Part shown: piece after piece, positions 1 through 5,908 of the stretch
How the letters are laid out: the number at the start of each line of letters is the position of its first letter
Numbering within the stretch: position 1 is the first letter of the stretch
Origin: an uncultured Treponema sp.
Lineage (GTDB): Bacteria; Spirochaetota; Spirochaetia; Treponematales; Treponemataceae
Assembly: GCF_938029485.1 (NCBI RefSeq)
Contig: NZ_CALHGC010000037.1
Coordinates: 1-6,841, forward strand
Direction: 5' to 3'
Length of the DNA stretch: 6,841 bases
Program-made: the position numbers and the translations under genes
The notes under the pieces: generated by a model
What the model was told of the DNA's origin: nothing
Seen by the model: the letters and a program-made list of their open reading frames with translations, nothing else
The model's database searches: none

Positions 1-12
1 CGAAAACTTCAT
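1..12 (-). CDS. Possible start of a downstream operon gene (first four codons only)
   Basis: On the minus strand an ATG at 12-10 begins an open frame reading M-K-F-S to the window edge. A Shine-Dalgarno-like AGGAAG lies at 29-24, about 11 bases upstream, which is slightly long spacing. The preceding acyltransferase gene stops at 35, so the gap would be 22 bases, consistent with the same operon. Nothing can be said about function. The call could be wrong, because an ATG with a purine run can occur by chance. Confidence 0.3.
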
Positions 13-34
13 TTTTCAGACAGCTTCCTTGATT

Positions 35-817
35 TTATATATTCTCTTTTTTAATGTACGTAACGATTTCAACATCGTTCAAGGCGCTTCTCCTGCACAT
101 TGCATTGTACACTTCGTCTCGCAACGTGCGCCGCCTTTCCTTCGCCGGAATCTTTTCGTCGGCAAAAAAAGGCCCGTCAACATAGGTAAGCATTTTCGGA
201 TTTTTGGAAAAGCGGCGTTTTTTATAAACGTTTGTAAAGCAGAACACGGGACAGCCGTAGTCGATCGGATATTTAAAGGAAACGTCCGGAAAAGGTCTGA
301 TCTTTGTATAGAACGGCCAAATGTGGGCTTCCGGATATATATAAATACTTTTATTGTGATCGACGTGGTATTTTACGGTTTCGATGAAATTTTTCATGGC
401 GGAAAAATTATCGGGTAAGGGAAGCGCTCCGAGATAGGGCATTATTTTCCCCCATACCGGCATTGAAACATTGTTCGGATGGACTATCACAAAAGCCTGC
501 TGCGGAAAACTCACAAAGGTCGGAACGAGAGGGTCGGCAAAAACATTCGTGTGATTTCCGTATACGAACATCGGCCCCTTTTTGTATTTTTTCATGACGG
601 AGCGGTTCATTATCCTGTGACGGAATACGAGTTTAAGATAGAGGACGGCGATTGGCTGGGCAAAAATTCTGTGAAGGAAAAAGCGTTTTACCTTCCACGA
701 AAAAGTCTTTCCGCCGTAGTCGTAGTTTTCATCGATCGGACGGGCTTGTATGACAGCGGTCGAAAATTCATCGCGGAGTTCGTCGGAATAATAAATAACC
801 TTTTGTATCTTTGCCAT
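35..817 (-). CDS. PlsC-like lysophospholipid/glycerol-phosphate acyltransferase family protein
   Basis: This 260-residue protein is probably a membrane-associated acyltransferase that moves a fatty acyl chain onto a glycerol-phosphate or lysolipid acceptor at the inner face of the cytoplasmic membrane. The PlsC-type blocks are visible in order: catalytic GNHTNVFADP near residues 87-96 (His89, Asp95), LGALPLP near 129-135, and YPEAHIWPFYTKIRPF near 161-176. His and Asp are separated by five residues, not the usual four of HX4D. I recall low-GC bacterial relatives with a YGNHTQ...GD block of the same spacing, so this is probably a subfamily trait, not damage. The length is normal for a single-domain PlsC-type enzyme. 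The start is chosen because the N-terminus (KVIYYSDE) looks native; no clear Shine-Dalgarno precedes it. It lies 19 bases after the glycosyltransferase-acyltransferase fusion gene, whose C-terminal domain is a paralogue, so the two are probably co-transcribed. Acyl donor and acceptor cannot be read from sequence. Confidence 0.88.
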   Translation of the reverse strand: MAKIQKVIYYSDELRDEFSTAVIQARPIDENYDYGGKTFSWKVKRFFLHRIFAQPIAVLYLKLVFRHRIMNRSVMKKYKKGPMFVYGNHTNVFADPLVPTFVSFPQQAFVIVHPNNVSMPVWGKIMPYLGALPLPDNFSAMKNFIETVKYHVDHNKSIYIYPEAHIWPFYTKIRPFPDVSFKYPIDYGCPVFCFTNVYKKRRFSKNPKMLTYVDGPFFADEKIPAKERRRTLRDEVYNAMCRRSALNDVEIVTYIKKENI

Positions 818-836
818 AGATTAAAAAGCGCCGAAA

Positions 837-2627
837 TCATTCCGCATAGGAAAGCGGTTTTCCGTATGCGGATTCATACACTTCCTTCCACACTTCATAA
901 TTCTTGTCCCTCATATACTCGGCGTTCTTTTTTACGGAAAGGCCGGCCTTCGGATAGATCGGCGGCAAAATGTGAACGGTGTATTCCTGCACCGGAAAAC
1001 CGAAACCGTCCGAACGGTCGGAATCTTCCATGGTTATGAACATCGGAATTACGGGAGCATTGTTTTCCGCGGCGAAACGGTATGCACCGGGCGTAAGCGG
1101 ACGCGGTTTTCTGTAGTTCCACCACATCGCCTGCTCGGGATAGATGAGAATATGCCTGCCCTGTGAAAGATATGTTTTTACCGCATCCATAAAGTTTTTC
1201 ATCGTAGAAGGTAAACTGCTCAAAGGCAAGGTATTGCAGTGCTTAAACAAAAAACCGTAGAATCCCGGAAAATTCGTATAGTTTCCCTCACGGCAGACTT
1301 TCACAAGTTCCCTGTGATAGACATGCTTTTCTATCGCCTTGTATACGGCAAAATTGTCCATGGGATTGAAGTGGTTGCACGTGATTATCGCGCCGGTTCT
1401 TTTTAACGGAATATAGTTTTCAAGACCGCGTACTTCTTTTATAACCATCTGTCCCGATTTCATAAGACCGAGAATATGGCGGCGCGCGAGCATATTCGCA
1501 AACTTCATCCACAGTTTGCTGGAAATCTTTTTATTCAGATAGTCGACCATTTCGGGACGGAGCGGAACGGTCGGAGGATCCGATTCGACATCCTCCGAAA
1601 AACGCCCTTCCCTTTCATAGGCTTTTATCTTTTCTACGATCGCAAGGCGCTCGGGATTCCGTCCGGTTTTCGTCCTGTTTACCGTGTTCCAATAATTATC
1701 GGGATCGTTCGTGTCTTCAATCGCCATCCGCTTGAGTTTTTCAAAAGCTTCGGCGTCGCTTCGCTTTTGCTCAATGCCGTATGAAGCTTTGATTTTCAAA
1801 ATATTCTCGTAGAGGGGCGTTTTTTCGGCGCATTCCCAAAAATATTCTTCGTAAAGAACGTGGTTATAATGCCAAGGCTTCCAGTTTATCTTGTAGTGGA
1901 TTATTTTTAAGTTCTTTTCGTCAAAACCTTCGGTCTTGTAAGCGGACTTGTTCCAGCCCACATCGAGCCATTTTACCTTGTCCTTGCACAGAACGTTCAG
2001 ATAGTCTTCGTCCTGGGTAACTCTGAACTTAAATCGGTTCATAAGAGCGATGAACTTTTCCTCGATGTTCTCTTCCCGATATTTTTTTGCATTTATGAGA
2101 AGAACTCCCGCGCTGAAGTATTTTTCACGAGGAATGCCGAGAGCCTTTTCCACATAAGTTCCGAACACGTCGAAAGACTGCATAACCTCTTCGATTGCGG
2201 CTCCGACAAGATTATCGCCGATATCAATATTGTAGAGTTCGGAAATATCGCCCGTCACCACGAGGTCGCTGTCGAGGTAAATTACCTTATCGTACTGAGG
2301 AAAAAATCTCGGAATGAATATTCGACAGTAGGTTTCCCTCGAATAATAATCGCGCAGATGAAAAGTGCCGGAAGTCTTTTCCATCTCCTCCCGCAGCGAA
2401 ACAAATTCAACGGATGCGTTGCCGGGCATTGCAGTTTGACAGATGGTTTCCAACTGCTCGATATATTCACGATACAGGTCCGTCGTTAAAATATAGACCT
2501 TATAAAAGTAATCTTTTGACGCCTTTTCCAACATCGATGCCAAAGCGACCGCTACAAACGGCGCATAGTTGTTGTCCGCAGCAAAGAACACCGGAATTTC
2601 TTTTTTATCGGCTGTGTTTACAAGCAT
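837..2627 (-). CDS. Bifunctional protein: family 8 glycosyltransferase fused to PlsC-like acyltransferase
   Basis: This 596-residue protein has two enzyme domains. Residues about 10-270 are a GT8 retaining glycosyltransferase: PVFFAADNNY at 12-21 for nucleotide-sugar binding, the metal-binding D-S-D at 119-121 within KVIYLDSDLVV, and the C-terminal HYKINWKPW at 244-252, matching the family's H-x5-KPW pattern. A charged linker follows (about 280-365). Residues about 370-585 are a PlsC-type acyltransferase: NHFNPMD at 418-424 with a canonical HX4D (His419, Asp424), LPLSSLPSTMKNF near 467-479, and IYPEQAMWWNYRKPRP at 495-510. All key residues of both domains are present and the frame is uninterrupted, so both activities are plausible. 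GT8 enzymes use UDP-sugars and often act on LPS or other cell-surface glycans; the fused acyltransferase suggests a lipid acceptor, but the product is inferred only. The start ATG has no clear Shine-Dalgarno. It leads the minus-strand operon and is divergent from the exported TPR-like gene. Confidence 0.9.
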   Translation of the reverse strand: MLVNTADKKEIPVFFAADNNYAPFVAVALASMLEKASKDYFYKVYILTTDLYREYIEQLETICQTAMPGNASVEFVSLREEMEKTSGTFHLRDYYSRETYCRIFIPRFFPQYDKVIYLDSDLVVTGDISELYNIDIGDNLVGAAIEEVMQSFDVFGTYVEKALGIPREKYFSAGVLLINAKKYREENIEEKFIALMNRFKFRVTQDEDYLNVLCKDKVKWLDVGWNKSAYKTEGFDEKNLKIIHYKINWKPWHYNHVLYEEYFWECAEKTPLYENILKIKASYGIEQKRSDAEAFEKLKRMAIEDTNDPDNYWNTVNRTKTGRNPERLAIVEKIKAYEREGRFSEDVESDPPTVPLRPEMVDYLNKKISSKLWMKFANMLARRHILGLMKSGQMVIKEVRGLENYIPLKRTGAIITCNHFNPMDNFAVYKAIEKHVYHRELVKVCREGNYTNFPGFYGFLFKHCNTLPLSSLPSTMKNFMDAVKTYLSQGRHILIYPEQAMWWNYRKPRPLTPGAYRFAAENNAPVIPMFITMEDSDRSDGFGFPVQEYTVHILPPIYPKAGLSVKKNAEYMRDKNYEVWKEVYESAYGKPLSYAE

Positions 2628-2636
2628 AATTTGTTA

Positions 2637-2666
2637 ACTCTATCACGAATTGAGAAATCTATGCAA
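2637..2666 (-). promoter_or_regulatory. Candidate promoter for the glycosyltransferase-acyltransferase operon
   Basis: On the minus strand a -35-like TTGCAT (2666-2661) and a -10-like TAGAGT (2642-2637) are separated by 18 bases. Transcription would start near 2630, only a few bases before the ATG at 2627, leaving almost no leader. This fits the absence of a Shine-Dalgarno, but the -10 match is modest. A short inverted repeat (CAAGA at 2664-2668, TCTTG at 2679-2683) lies just upstream between the divergent genes and could be an operator, though it is too short to be convincing. Confidence 0.3.
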
Positions 2667-2680
2667 GATATCGATTTTTC

Positions 2681-2709
2681 TTGTAACAAATCCCGATTTT
2701 CTGTATCCT
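2681..2709 (+). promoter_or_regulatory. Candidate promoter for the exported TPR-like gene
   Basis: TTGTAA at 2681-2686 and TATCCT at 2704-2709 are separated by 17 bases. Transcription would begin around 2716, which is the proposed GTG start codon itself, so the transcript would be leaderless. The -35 is good and the -10 is only fair. The candidate would be wrong if translation actually starts at one of the upstream ATG codons. Confidence 0.35.
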
Positions 2710-2715
2710 GTAAGG

Positions 2716-3555
2716 GTGAAAAAATCAGTAATAAAAACAGCGGTATTGTTTTCCGTCTTGGTTTTGTTTCAGGCGCCGGCAAAAGAATTCGGTCCCGAAG
2801 AAAACGCTCTCATCCAAAAAATATTCGATTTCAGGCTTAGACTCAGAACACTTGACACCGAAGACGAATGCATCGAAAAAATCATCGAATACCGTAATTC
2901 ACTCTCCGACGAAATGAAAACCTTTTCCGAAGAAGCGCAGATTACGTGTACCAATATGCTTTCAACGGCGCAATACAACTGCGAATACGCCAAAGACATG
3001 AAATCTCCGAACATGGAAAAAATTCTGCGCCCCCAGTACGAAAAAATTATACAATTCACCCGCGCCAATAAGGCCGCCGATCCGAACCCGTGGTTTATCC
3101 TCACTTCGGCGGACATACTGAATTCAATGATGCAGTTTTTACCGCAATCGGAATCCATAAAAATCGGACTTCAGGAAAAAAAGGATTACGCCGACGTTAT
3201 TAAAAAAAATCCGACAATGAGTTTCGCCTATACTCTTTCCGGCTGGTGGTATTATTACGCGCCCGCAATCGGAGGCGGAAGCAAAAAGCTTTCAAAGGAT
3301 TTTTTCATTTCGTCGCTGAAGTACGCAAAAAGCGACTACGACAAGTTCTACGGAAACATTAATCTGGCGCAGTTTTATTTTGAAGAAAAAAATACGGCGG
3401 AATGCGAAAGGCTCATGGAAGAAGCGGAAAAAATTCTTTCGGGAACGCGATATGTACAATTCCTAAAAAGCATAAATGCGATCGGCTATTCGCTTTTCGA
3501 CTACAATATGAATTCACGTCGGGATAAAATAAATCAAAAATTGGCGAACCGTTAA
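2716..3555 (+). CDS. Exported alpha-helical protein with TPR-like repeats, function unknown
   Basis: I do not recognise a named gene. From the GTG at 2716 the protein is 279 residues. It begins with a clear Sec signal peptide: K-K at 2-3, a hydrophobic core at about 8-19, and a signal peptidase I site A-P-A at 20-22. There is no cysteine for lipid attachment, so a periplasmic soluble protein is likely. An in-frame ATG at 2650 would add 22 residues ahead of the signal peptide and is less likely, although neither start has a spaced Shine-Dalgarno. The mature part is predicted mostly helical. Around residues 176-242 it shows a TPR-like pair: WYYYAPAIGGGSKKLSKDFF followed by NINLAQFYFEEKNTAECERLMEEAEKIL. 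The pattern of Gly-Gly then a helix is seen in TPR proteins including TRAP-associated TatT-type proteins. A scaffold or binding role is inference. It is divergent from the lipid operon and no partner gene is adjacent. Confidence 0.75.
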   Translation: MKKSVIKTAVLFSVLVLFQAPAKEFGPEENALIQKIFDFRLRLRTLDTEDECIEKIIEYRNSLSDEMKTFSEEAQITCTNMLSTAQYNCEYAKDMKSPNMEKILRPQYEKIIQFTRANKAADPNPWFILTSADILNSMMQFLPQSESIKIGLQEKKDYADVIKKNPTMSFAYTLSGWWYYYAPAIGGGSKKLSKDFFISSLKYAKSDYDKFYGNINLAQFYFEEKNTAECERLMEEAEKILSGTRYVQFLKSINAIGYSLFDYNMNSRRDKINQKLANR

Positions 3556-3587
3556 AGCGGAGCAAATTTCCAATATCGCGCGAAATC

Positions 3588-3616
3588 TTGCATACATTCC
3601 GTTTCCGCTATATACT
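3588..3616 (+). promoter_or_regulatory. Sigma-70-type promoter for the 54-residue DUF104-like gene
   Basis: TTGCAT at 3588-3593 and TATACT at 3611-3616 are separated by exactly 17 bases, a good match to housekeeping promoters. Transcription would start near 3623, giving a leader of roughly 48 bases before the ATG at 3671. The site lies in the short gap after the exported-protein gene, so the small gene is probably its own transcription unit. An imperfect inverted repeat (3562-3570 with 3582-3591) overlaps the -35 and could be an operator, but it is weak. Confidence 0.55.
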
Positions 3617-3670
3617 TAAACCGCATACGAAAATTTGCTGTAAGTGTCTGTATTTTTTATGGGAGCCGCT

Positions 3671-3835
3671 ATGACAATCGAAGGATATTTTGACGGAAAA
3701 ACCTTTGTGCCGCTTGAAAAGCTTTCTTTGAAACCGAATCAAAAAGTGCAGATTACGGTTCTCGACGAATTCCTTACGTCCGAAAAGCAAAAACAAATTT
3801 CCCGAAAACACGGCAAAAACGGCAATAAAAAATAA
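3671..3835 (+). CDS. Small antitoxin-like protein of the DUF104/AF2212 type
   Basis: This is a 54-residue protein. The start ATG is chosen because GGGAG at 3661-3665 sits five bases upstream; in-frame GTG at 3644 and ATG at 3659 would lie at or before that site. Residues 1-33 follow the pattern of the DUF104 (AF2212-like) family: a first strand I-E-G-Y-F-D-G-K-T-F-V-P-L, a short loop with K-P-N-Q, then strand K-V-Q-I-T-V-L-D-E, a compact beta-type fold. The tail (about 38-54) is lysine-rich and probably disordered, which could bind nucleic acid. Members of this family are often annotated as antitoxins beside PIN-domain (VapC-like) toxins. No toxin gene lies here: upstream is the exported TPR-like gene and downstream is the convergent permease. 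It may be an orphan antitoxin, or have an unrelated role. The family assignment is from pattern recall and is moderate. Confidence 0.65.
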   Translation: MTIEGYFDGKTFVPLEKLSLKPNQKVQITVLDEFLTSEKQKQISRKHGKNGNKK

Positions 3836-3862
3836 ACCGCATGCCGACTTCGACGGAATCGG

Positions 3863-3905
3863 AAAAAAAGCGGAGAGACCCGAAAATCACAGGGTCTCTC
3901 CGCTT
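3863..3905 (-). terminator. Rho-independent terminator of the GntP permease gene
   Basis: A perfect 14-bp stem pairs 3868-3881 with 3892-3905 (core AGCGGAGAGACCC), with a 10-base loop. On the minus strand it is followed by seven T residues (complement of 3863-3869), and the stem begins five bases after the permease stop codon. On the plus strand the stem is followed by CGAAATC without a T tract, so termination of the incoming small-gene transcript would be weaker unless the hairpin alone suffices. Confidence 0.93.
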
Positions 3906-3910
3906 CGAAA

Positions 3911-5302
3911 TCAATGCAGGAAAAGCGACAGAATAAATATTTCGATGACGCCTGCGATGCCGAGCACGAGCGTACCGAGCGTTTGCGTTTTATAGCCGCG
4001 TTCGGGCGACATGGCGCCGAAGTTCGTAACGACCCAGAAGTACGAATCGTTCGCGTGACTTACGGTCATGGCGCCGGCGCCGATCGCCATACACGCGAGT
4101 GCAGCGCGTACCGGAGAATCGAGACCGAGCACCGGAAGCAGCGGCGCAATGATGCCCGCAGAAGTCACGAGCGCGACGGTCGAAGAGCCTTGAGCCGTTT
4201 TCAAAATCGCCGAGAGGATAAACGGGAAGAGGATACCCATCGTCTGAAGCACCGTCGCGTGCATTTTGATATAGTTTACCATATCGGAAGACGCGATAAC
4301 TTTTCCGAGCACGCCGCCCGCCGCAGTGATAAACAGGATCGGGCCGGTCACTTTGAGCGTTTCTTCCACGATCGCATAAAAATCTTTTATTTTATCGGCA
4401 AGCTTGAGCTGCAGCACCGCAAAGGCGGTACCGACGCCGAGCGCGATAACCGGAGTTCCGAGGAATTTAACAACATCGATTCCGAAACCTTGCATTTTTG
4501 CCATCGTAACGATAGAGGATGCCGCCATGAGGATAACGGGAACGACGATCGGCGCGAGTGCGTTAAATCCGTTCGGAAGTTTTTTGAATTCGGCGACGAG
4601 CTGTTCGTAGCTTTTCGTCACCTGTCCCGCATCGGCTTCATCATCCGCACGGACACGGGTGCCGATATATTTGGCAAAAAAATAGCCTGCGATAAGCGGC
4701 AAAATAGAACACAGCGCGCCCATACCCATGACGAGCAAAAGGTTATCGCCGATACCGAGCGTATTCGCAGCGGCGATAGGACCCGGCGTCGGCGGGATAA
4801 ATACGTGCGAAATATACAAACCGAACGAAAGCCCCGCCGTCATCGCAACGGAAGAAGCGGCGGTTCTGTTGACGAGCGCTTTACGGATGGGATTCAAAAT
4901 GACGAAACCCGAATCGCAAAACACGGGAATGGAAACGACCCAGCCCATGAGCTCTACGGCGAGGACGGGGTGATTTTTTCCGACGAGATGAATGATCATG
5001 TCCGCGAGTTTCAGCGCAGCTCCCGTTTTTTCAAGTATCGAGCCGATGAGCGCACCGAGGATGATGACGATGCCGATGCTCGTAAACGTGCCGGCAAAGC
5101 CCGCGCCGATAACGTTTGCAAGTCCCTGCACCGTTTTTCCGTCGGCGGTTTTCATGTCGACGAGCGGAATACCGGCGATCAAACCGAGCAGCAACGAAAT
5201 ACACATGATCGAAATAAAGGGATGAATTTTGAATTTTGAAATTGCTAAAACCATGACGATGATCGCAATGACAAAAACAAAAATAAACGGTAAGCCTGTC
5301 AT
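3911..5302 (-). CDS. GntP-family sugar-acid permease (gluconate/glycerate-type symporter)
   Basis: This 463-residue integral membrane protein is of the GntP family, whose members import gluconate and related sugar acids, usually with protons, across the cytoplasmic membrane. The length is typical. It shows many hydrophobic segments from residue 5 onward, and conserved family blocks: IPVFCDSGFVIL at 125-136, PPTPGPIAAA at 170-179, AQGSSTVALVTSAGI at 370-384 and SHANDSYFWVV at 415-425. The CDSGF form in the first block differs from the FFEVGF/FFEVGV form I recall for Escherichia coli gluconate transporters, so the substrate may be something else, such as glycerate. No kinase or dehydrogenase gene is adjacent to decide it. 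The start ATG at 5302 is firm: AAGGAGGT lies at 5318-5311, eight bases upstream. The gene is single, with its own terminator. Codon use is CGN-rich for arginine (five of six), unlike the genes to its right. Confidence 0.93.
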   Translation of the reverse strand: MTGLPFIFVFVIAIIVMVLAISKFKIHPFISIMCISLLLGLIAGIPLVDMKTADGKTVQGLANVIGAGFAGTFTSIGIVIILGALIGSILEKTGAALKLADMIIHLVGKNHPVLAVELMGWVVSIPVFCDSGFVILNPIRKALVNRTAASSVAMTAGLSFGLYISHVFIPPTPGPIAAANTLGIGDNLLLVMGMGALCSILPLIAGYFFAKYIGTRVRADDEADAGQVTKSYEQLVAEFKKLPNGFNALAPIVVPVILMAASSIVTMAKMQGFGIDVVKFLGTPVIALGVGTAFAVLQLKLADKIKDFYAIVEETLKVTGPILFITAAGGVLGKVIASSDMVNYIKMHATVLQTMGILFPFILSAILKTAQGSSTVALVTSAGIIAPLLPVLGLDSPVRAALACMAIGAGAMTVSHANDSYFWVVTNFGAMSPERGYKTQTLGTLVLGIAGVIEIFILSLFLH

Positions 5303-5307
5303 ATATA

Positions 5308-5898
5308 ATGACCTCCTTTTTTGCCAATTATAGTAACACGAGTTTCCAAATTCTGCAAGAAATTTTTTATGAAATACTTGATATCGAGCATCCGGGAGAT
5401 TTCCAGTATTTTGATAATATAGCGGAACTATTTGAAACCTCAGAGGATGTGGAAATTGATGATGTATATGAGCTTATTCAGGATGTGGATATGGAAGTTT
5501 TCGGTGAGCTTATTCAAAATTATTTTGCAGATATGGAGGACTGGATACCGGAGAGAGAAACGGATTTTATACTGTTAATGGATAATATAGAAAGATTCTT
5601 TTTAGGATTGGCTCAAAACTTATCTGCAAGAGATGATGACAAAGGCGAAGACCTGCATCTCAGATTTGCTGAAGAAATAGTTAAGTTCAGAGACTGGTAC
5701 ACATTGAGCGAAAATGTAGAATGTATTTCAAATAGCACAGGAGAAAGCAGTTTTGCCTCTGTTCGTGACGCATTATCATCTTATAAAGAGAGTAAGATGG
5801 GAGGCACCGAGTATTACTATGACTTTAAAAATGCAATGGAATATAGTATAGAAGAATATGTTATGAAGTTCGATGATTTAATAGAATTAAGTGAGTGA
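5308..5898 (+). pseudogene. Acidic hypothetical protein lacking its natural start (5'-truncated)
   Basis: I do not recognise this protein. The open frame reads 196 codons from an ATG at 5308, but that ATG lies on the opposite strand of the permease's Shine-Dalgarno spacer and has no ribosome binding site. The first ten or so codons are therefore probably not part of the original protein. No credible in-frame start with a Shine-Dalgarno follows near the 5' end. The rest (from about codon 11) looks truly coding: AT-rich, AGA arginine codons (five of six), strongly acidic, predicted mainly helical, with no signal peptide or membrane segment. Repeating stretches such as E-L-I-Q and D-V-E-I-D-D-V-Y-E-L-I-Q-D-V suggest a helical bundle. 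It ends 10 bases before the YkvI-family gene, so the two likely form an operon in the source genome. It could be a complete gene with a non-standard start, but a 5' deletion or a contig join near 5320-5345 is more likely. Confidence 0.6.
5330..5358 (-). promoter_or_regulatory. Candidate extended -10 promoter for the GntP permease gene
   Basis: On the minus strand TTGCAG (5358-5353) and TACTAT (5335-5330) are separated by 17 bases, and the three bases before the -10 read TGT, an extended -10. Transcription would start near 5323, just upstream of the Shine-Dalgarno at 5318-5311. The site lies within the low-GC segment and inside the reading frame of the neighbouring hypothetical protein. It may be a fortuitous match created at the junction, not the permease's original promoter. 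Confidence 0.45.
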
Positions 5899-5902
5899 GG
5901 AG
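5898..5902 (+). promoter_or_regulatory. Shine-Dalgarno that fixes the TTG start of the YkvI-family gene
   Basis: AGGAG at 5898-5902 begins on the last base of the preceding stop codon and lies six bases before TTG at 5909-5911. The spacing is ideal, and no ATG or GTG in that frame is nearer. This supports TTG initiation and translational coupling with the upstream gene. Confidence 0.75.
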
Positions 5903-5908
5903 TGCTTT

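Noticed and set aside
479..1039. A 186-codon plus-strand frame spanning both acyltransferase genes
   Set aside because: It lies antisense to two well-supported genes and shows no domain or start signal.
2650..2715. ATG at 2650 as the start of the exported protein
   Set aside because: It would place 22 residues ahead of an otherwise standard signal peptide and has no ribosome binding site. The GTG at 2716 gives a normal K-K-S signal start, although this also lacks a spaced Shine-Dalgarno.
3562..3591. Imperfect inverted repeat after the exported-protein gene, considered as a terminator
   Set aside because: The stem is short and bulged, is not followed by a T tract, and overlaps the -35 of the next promoter.
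3644..3670. Upstream extension of the small DUF104-like protein from GTG 3644 or ATG 3659
   Set aside because: The Shine-Dalgarno GGGAG at 3661-3665 is placed for ATG 3671, and the family pattern begins right after that methionine.
3914..5239. A 441-codon open frame on the plus strand antisense to the permease
   Set aside because: It is the mirror of a GC-rich gene on the other strand, with an Arg/His/Asp/Glu-rich low-complexity translation, no ribosome binding site and no family resemblance. The minus-strand GntP protein has clear conserved motifs.
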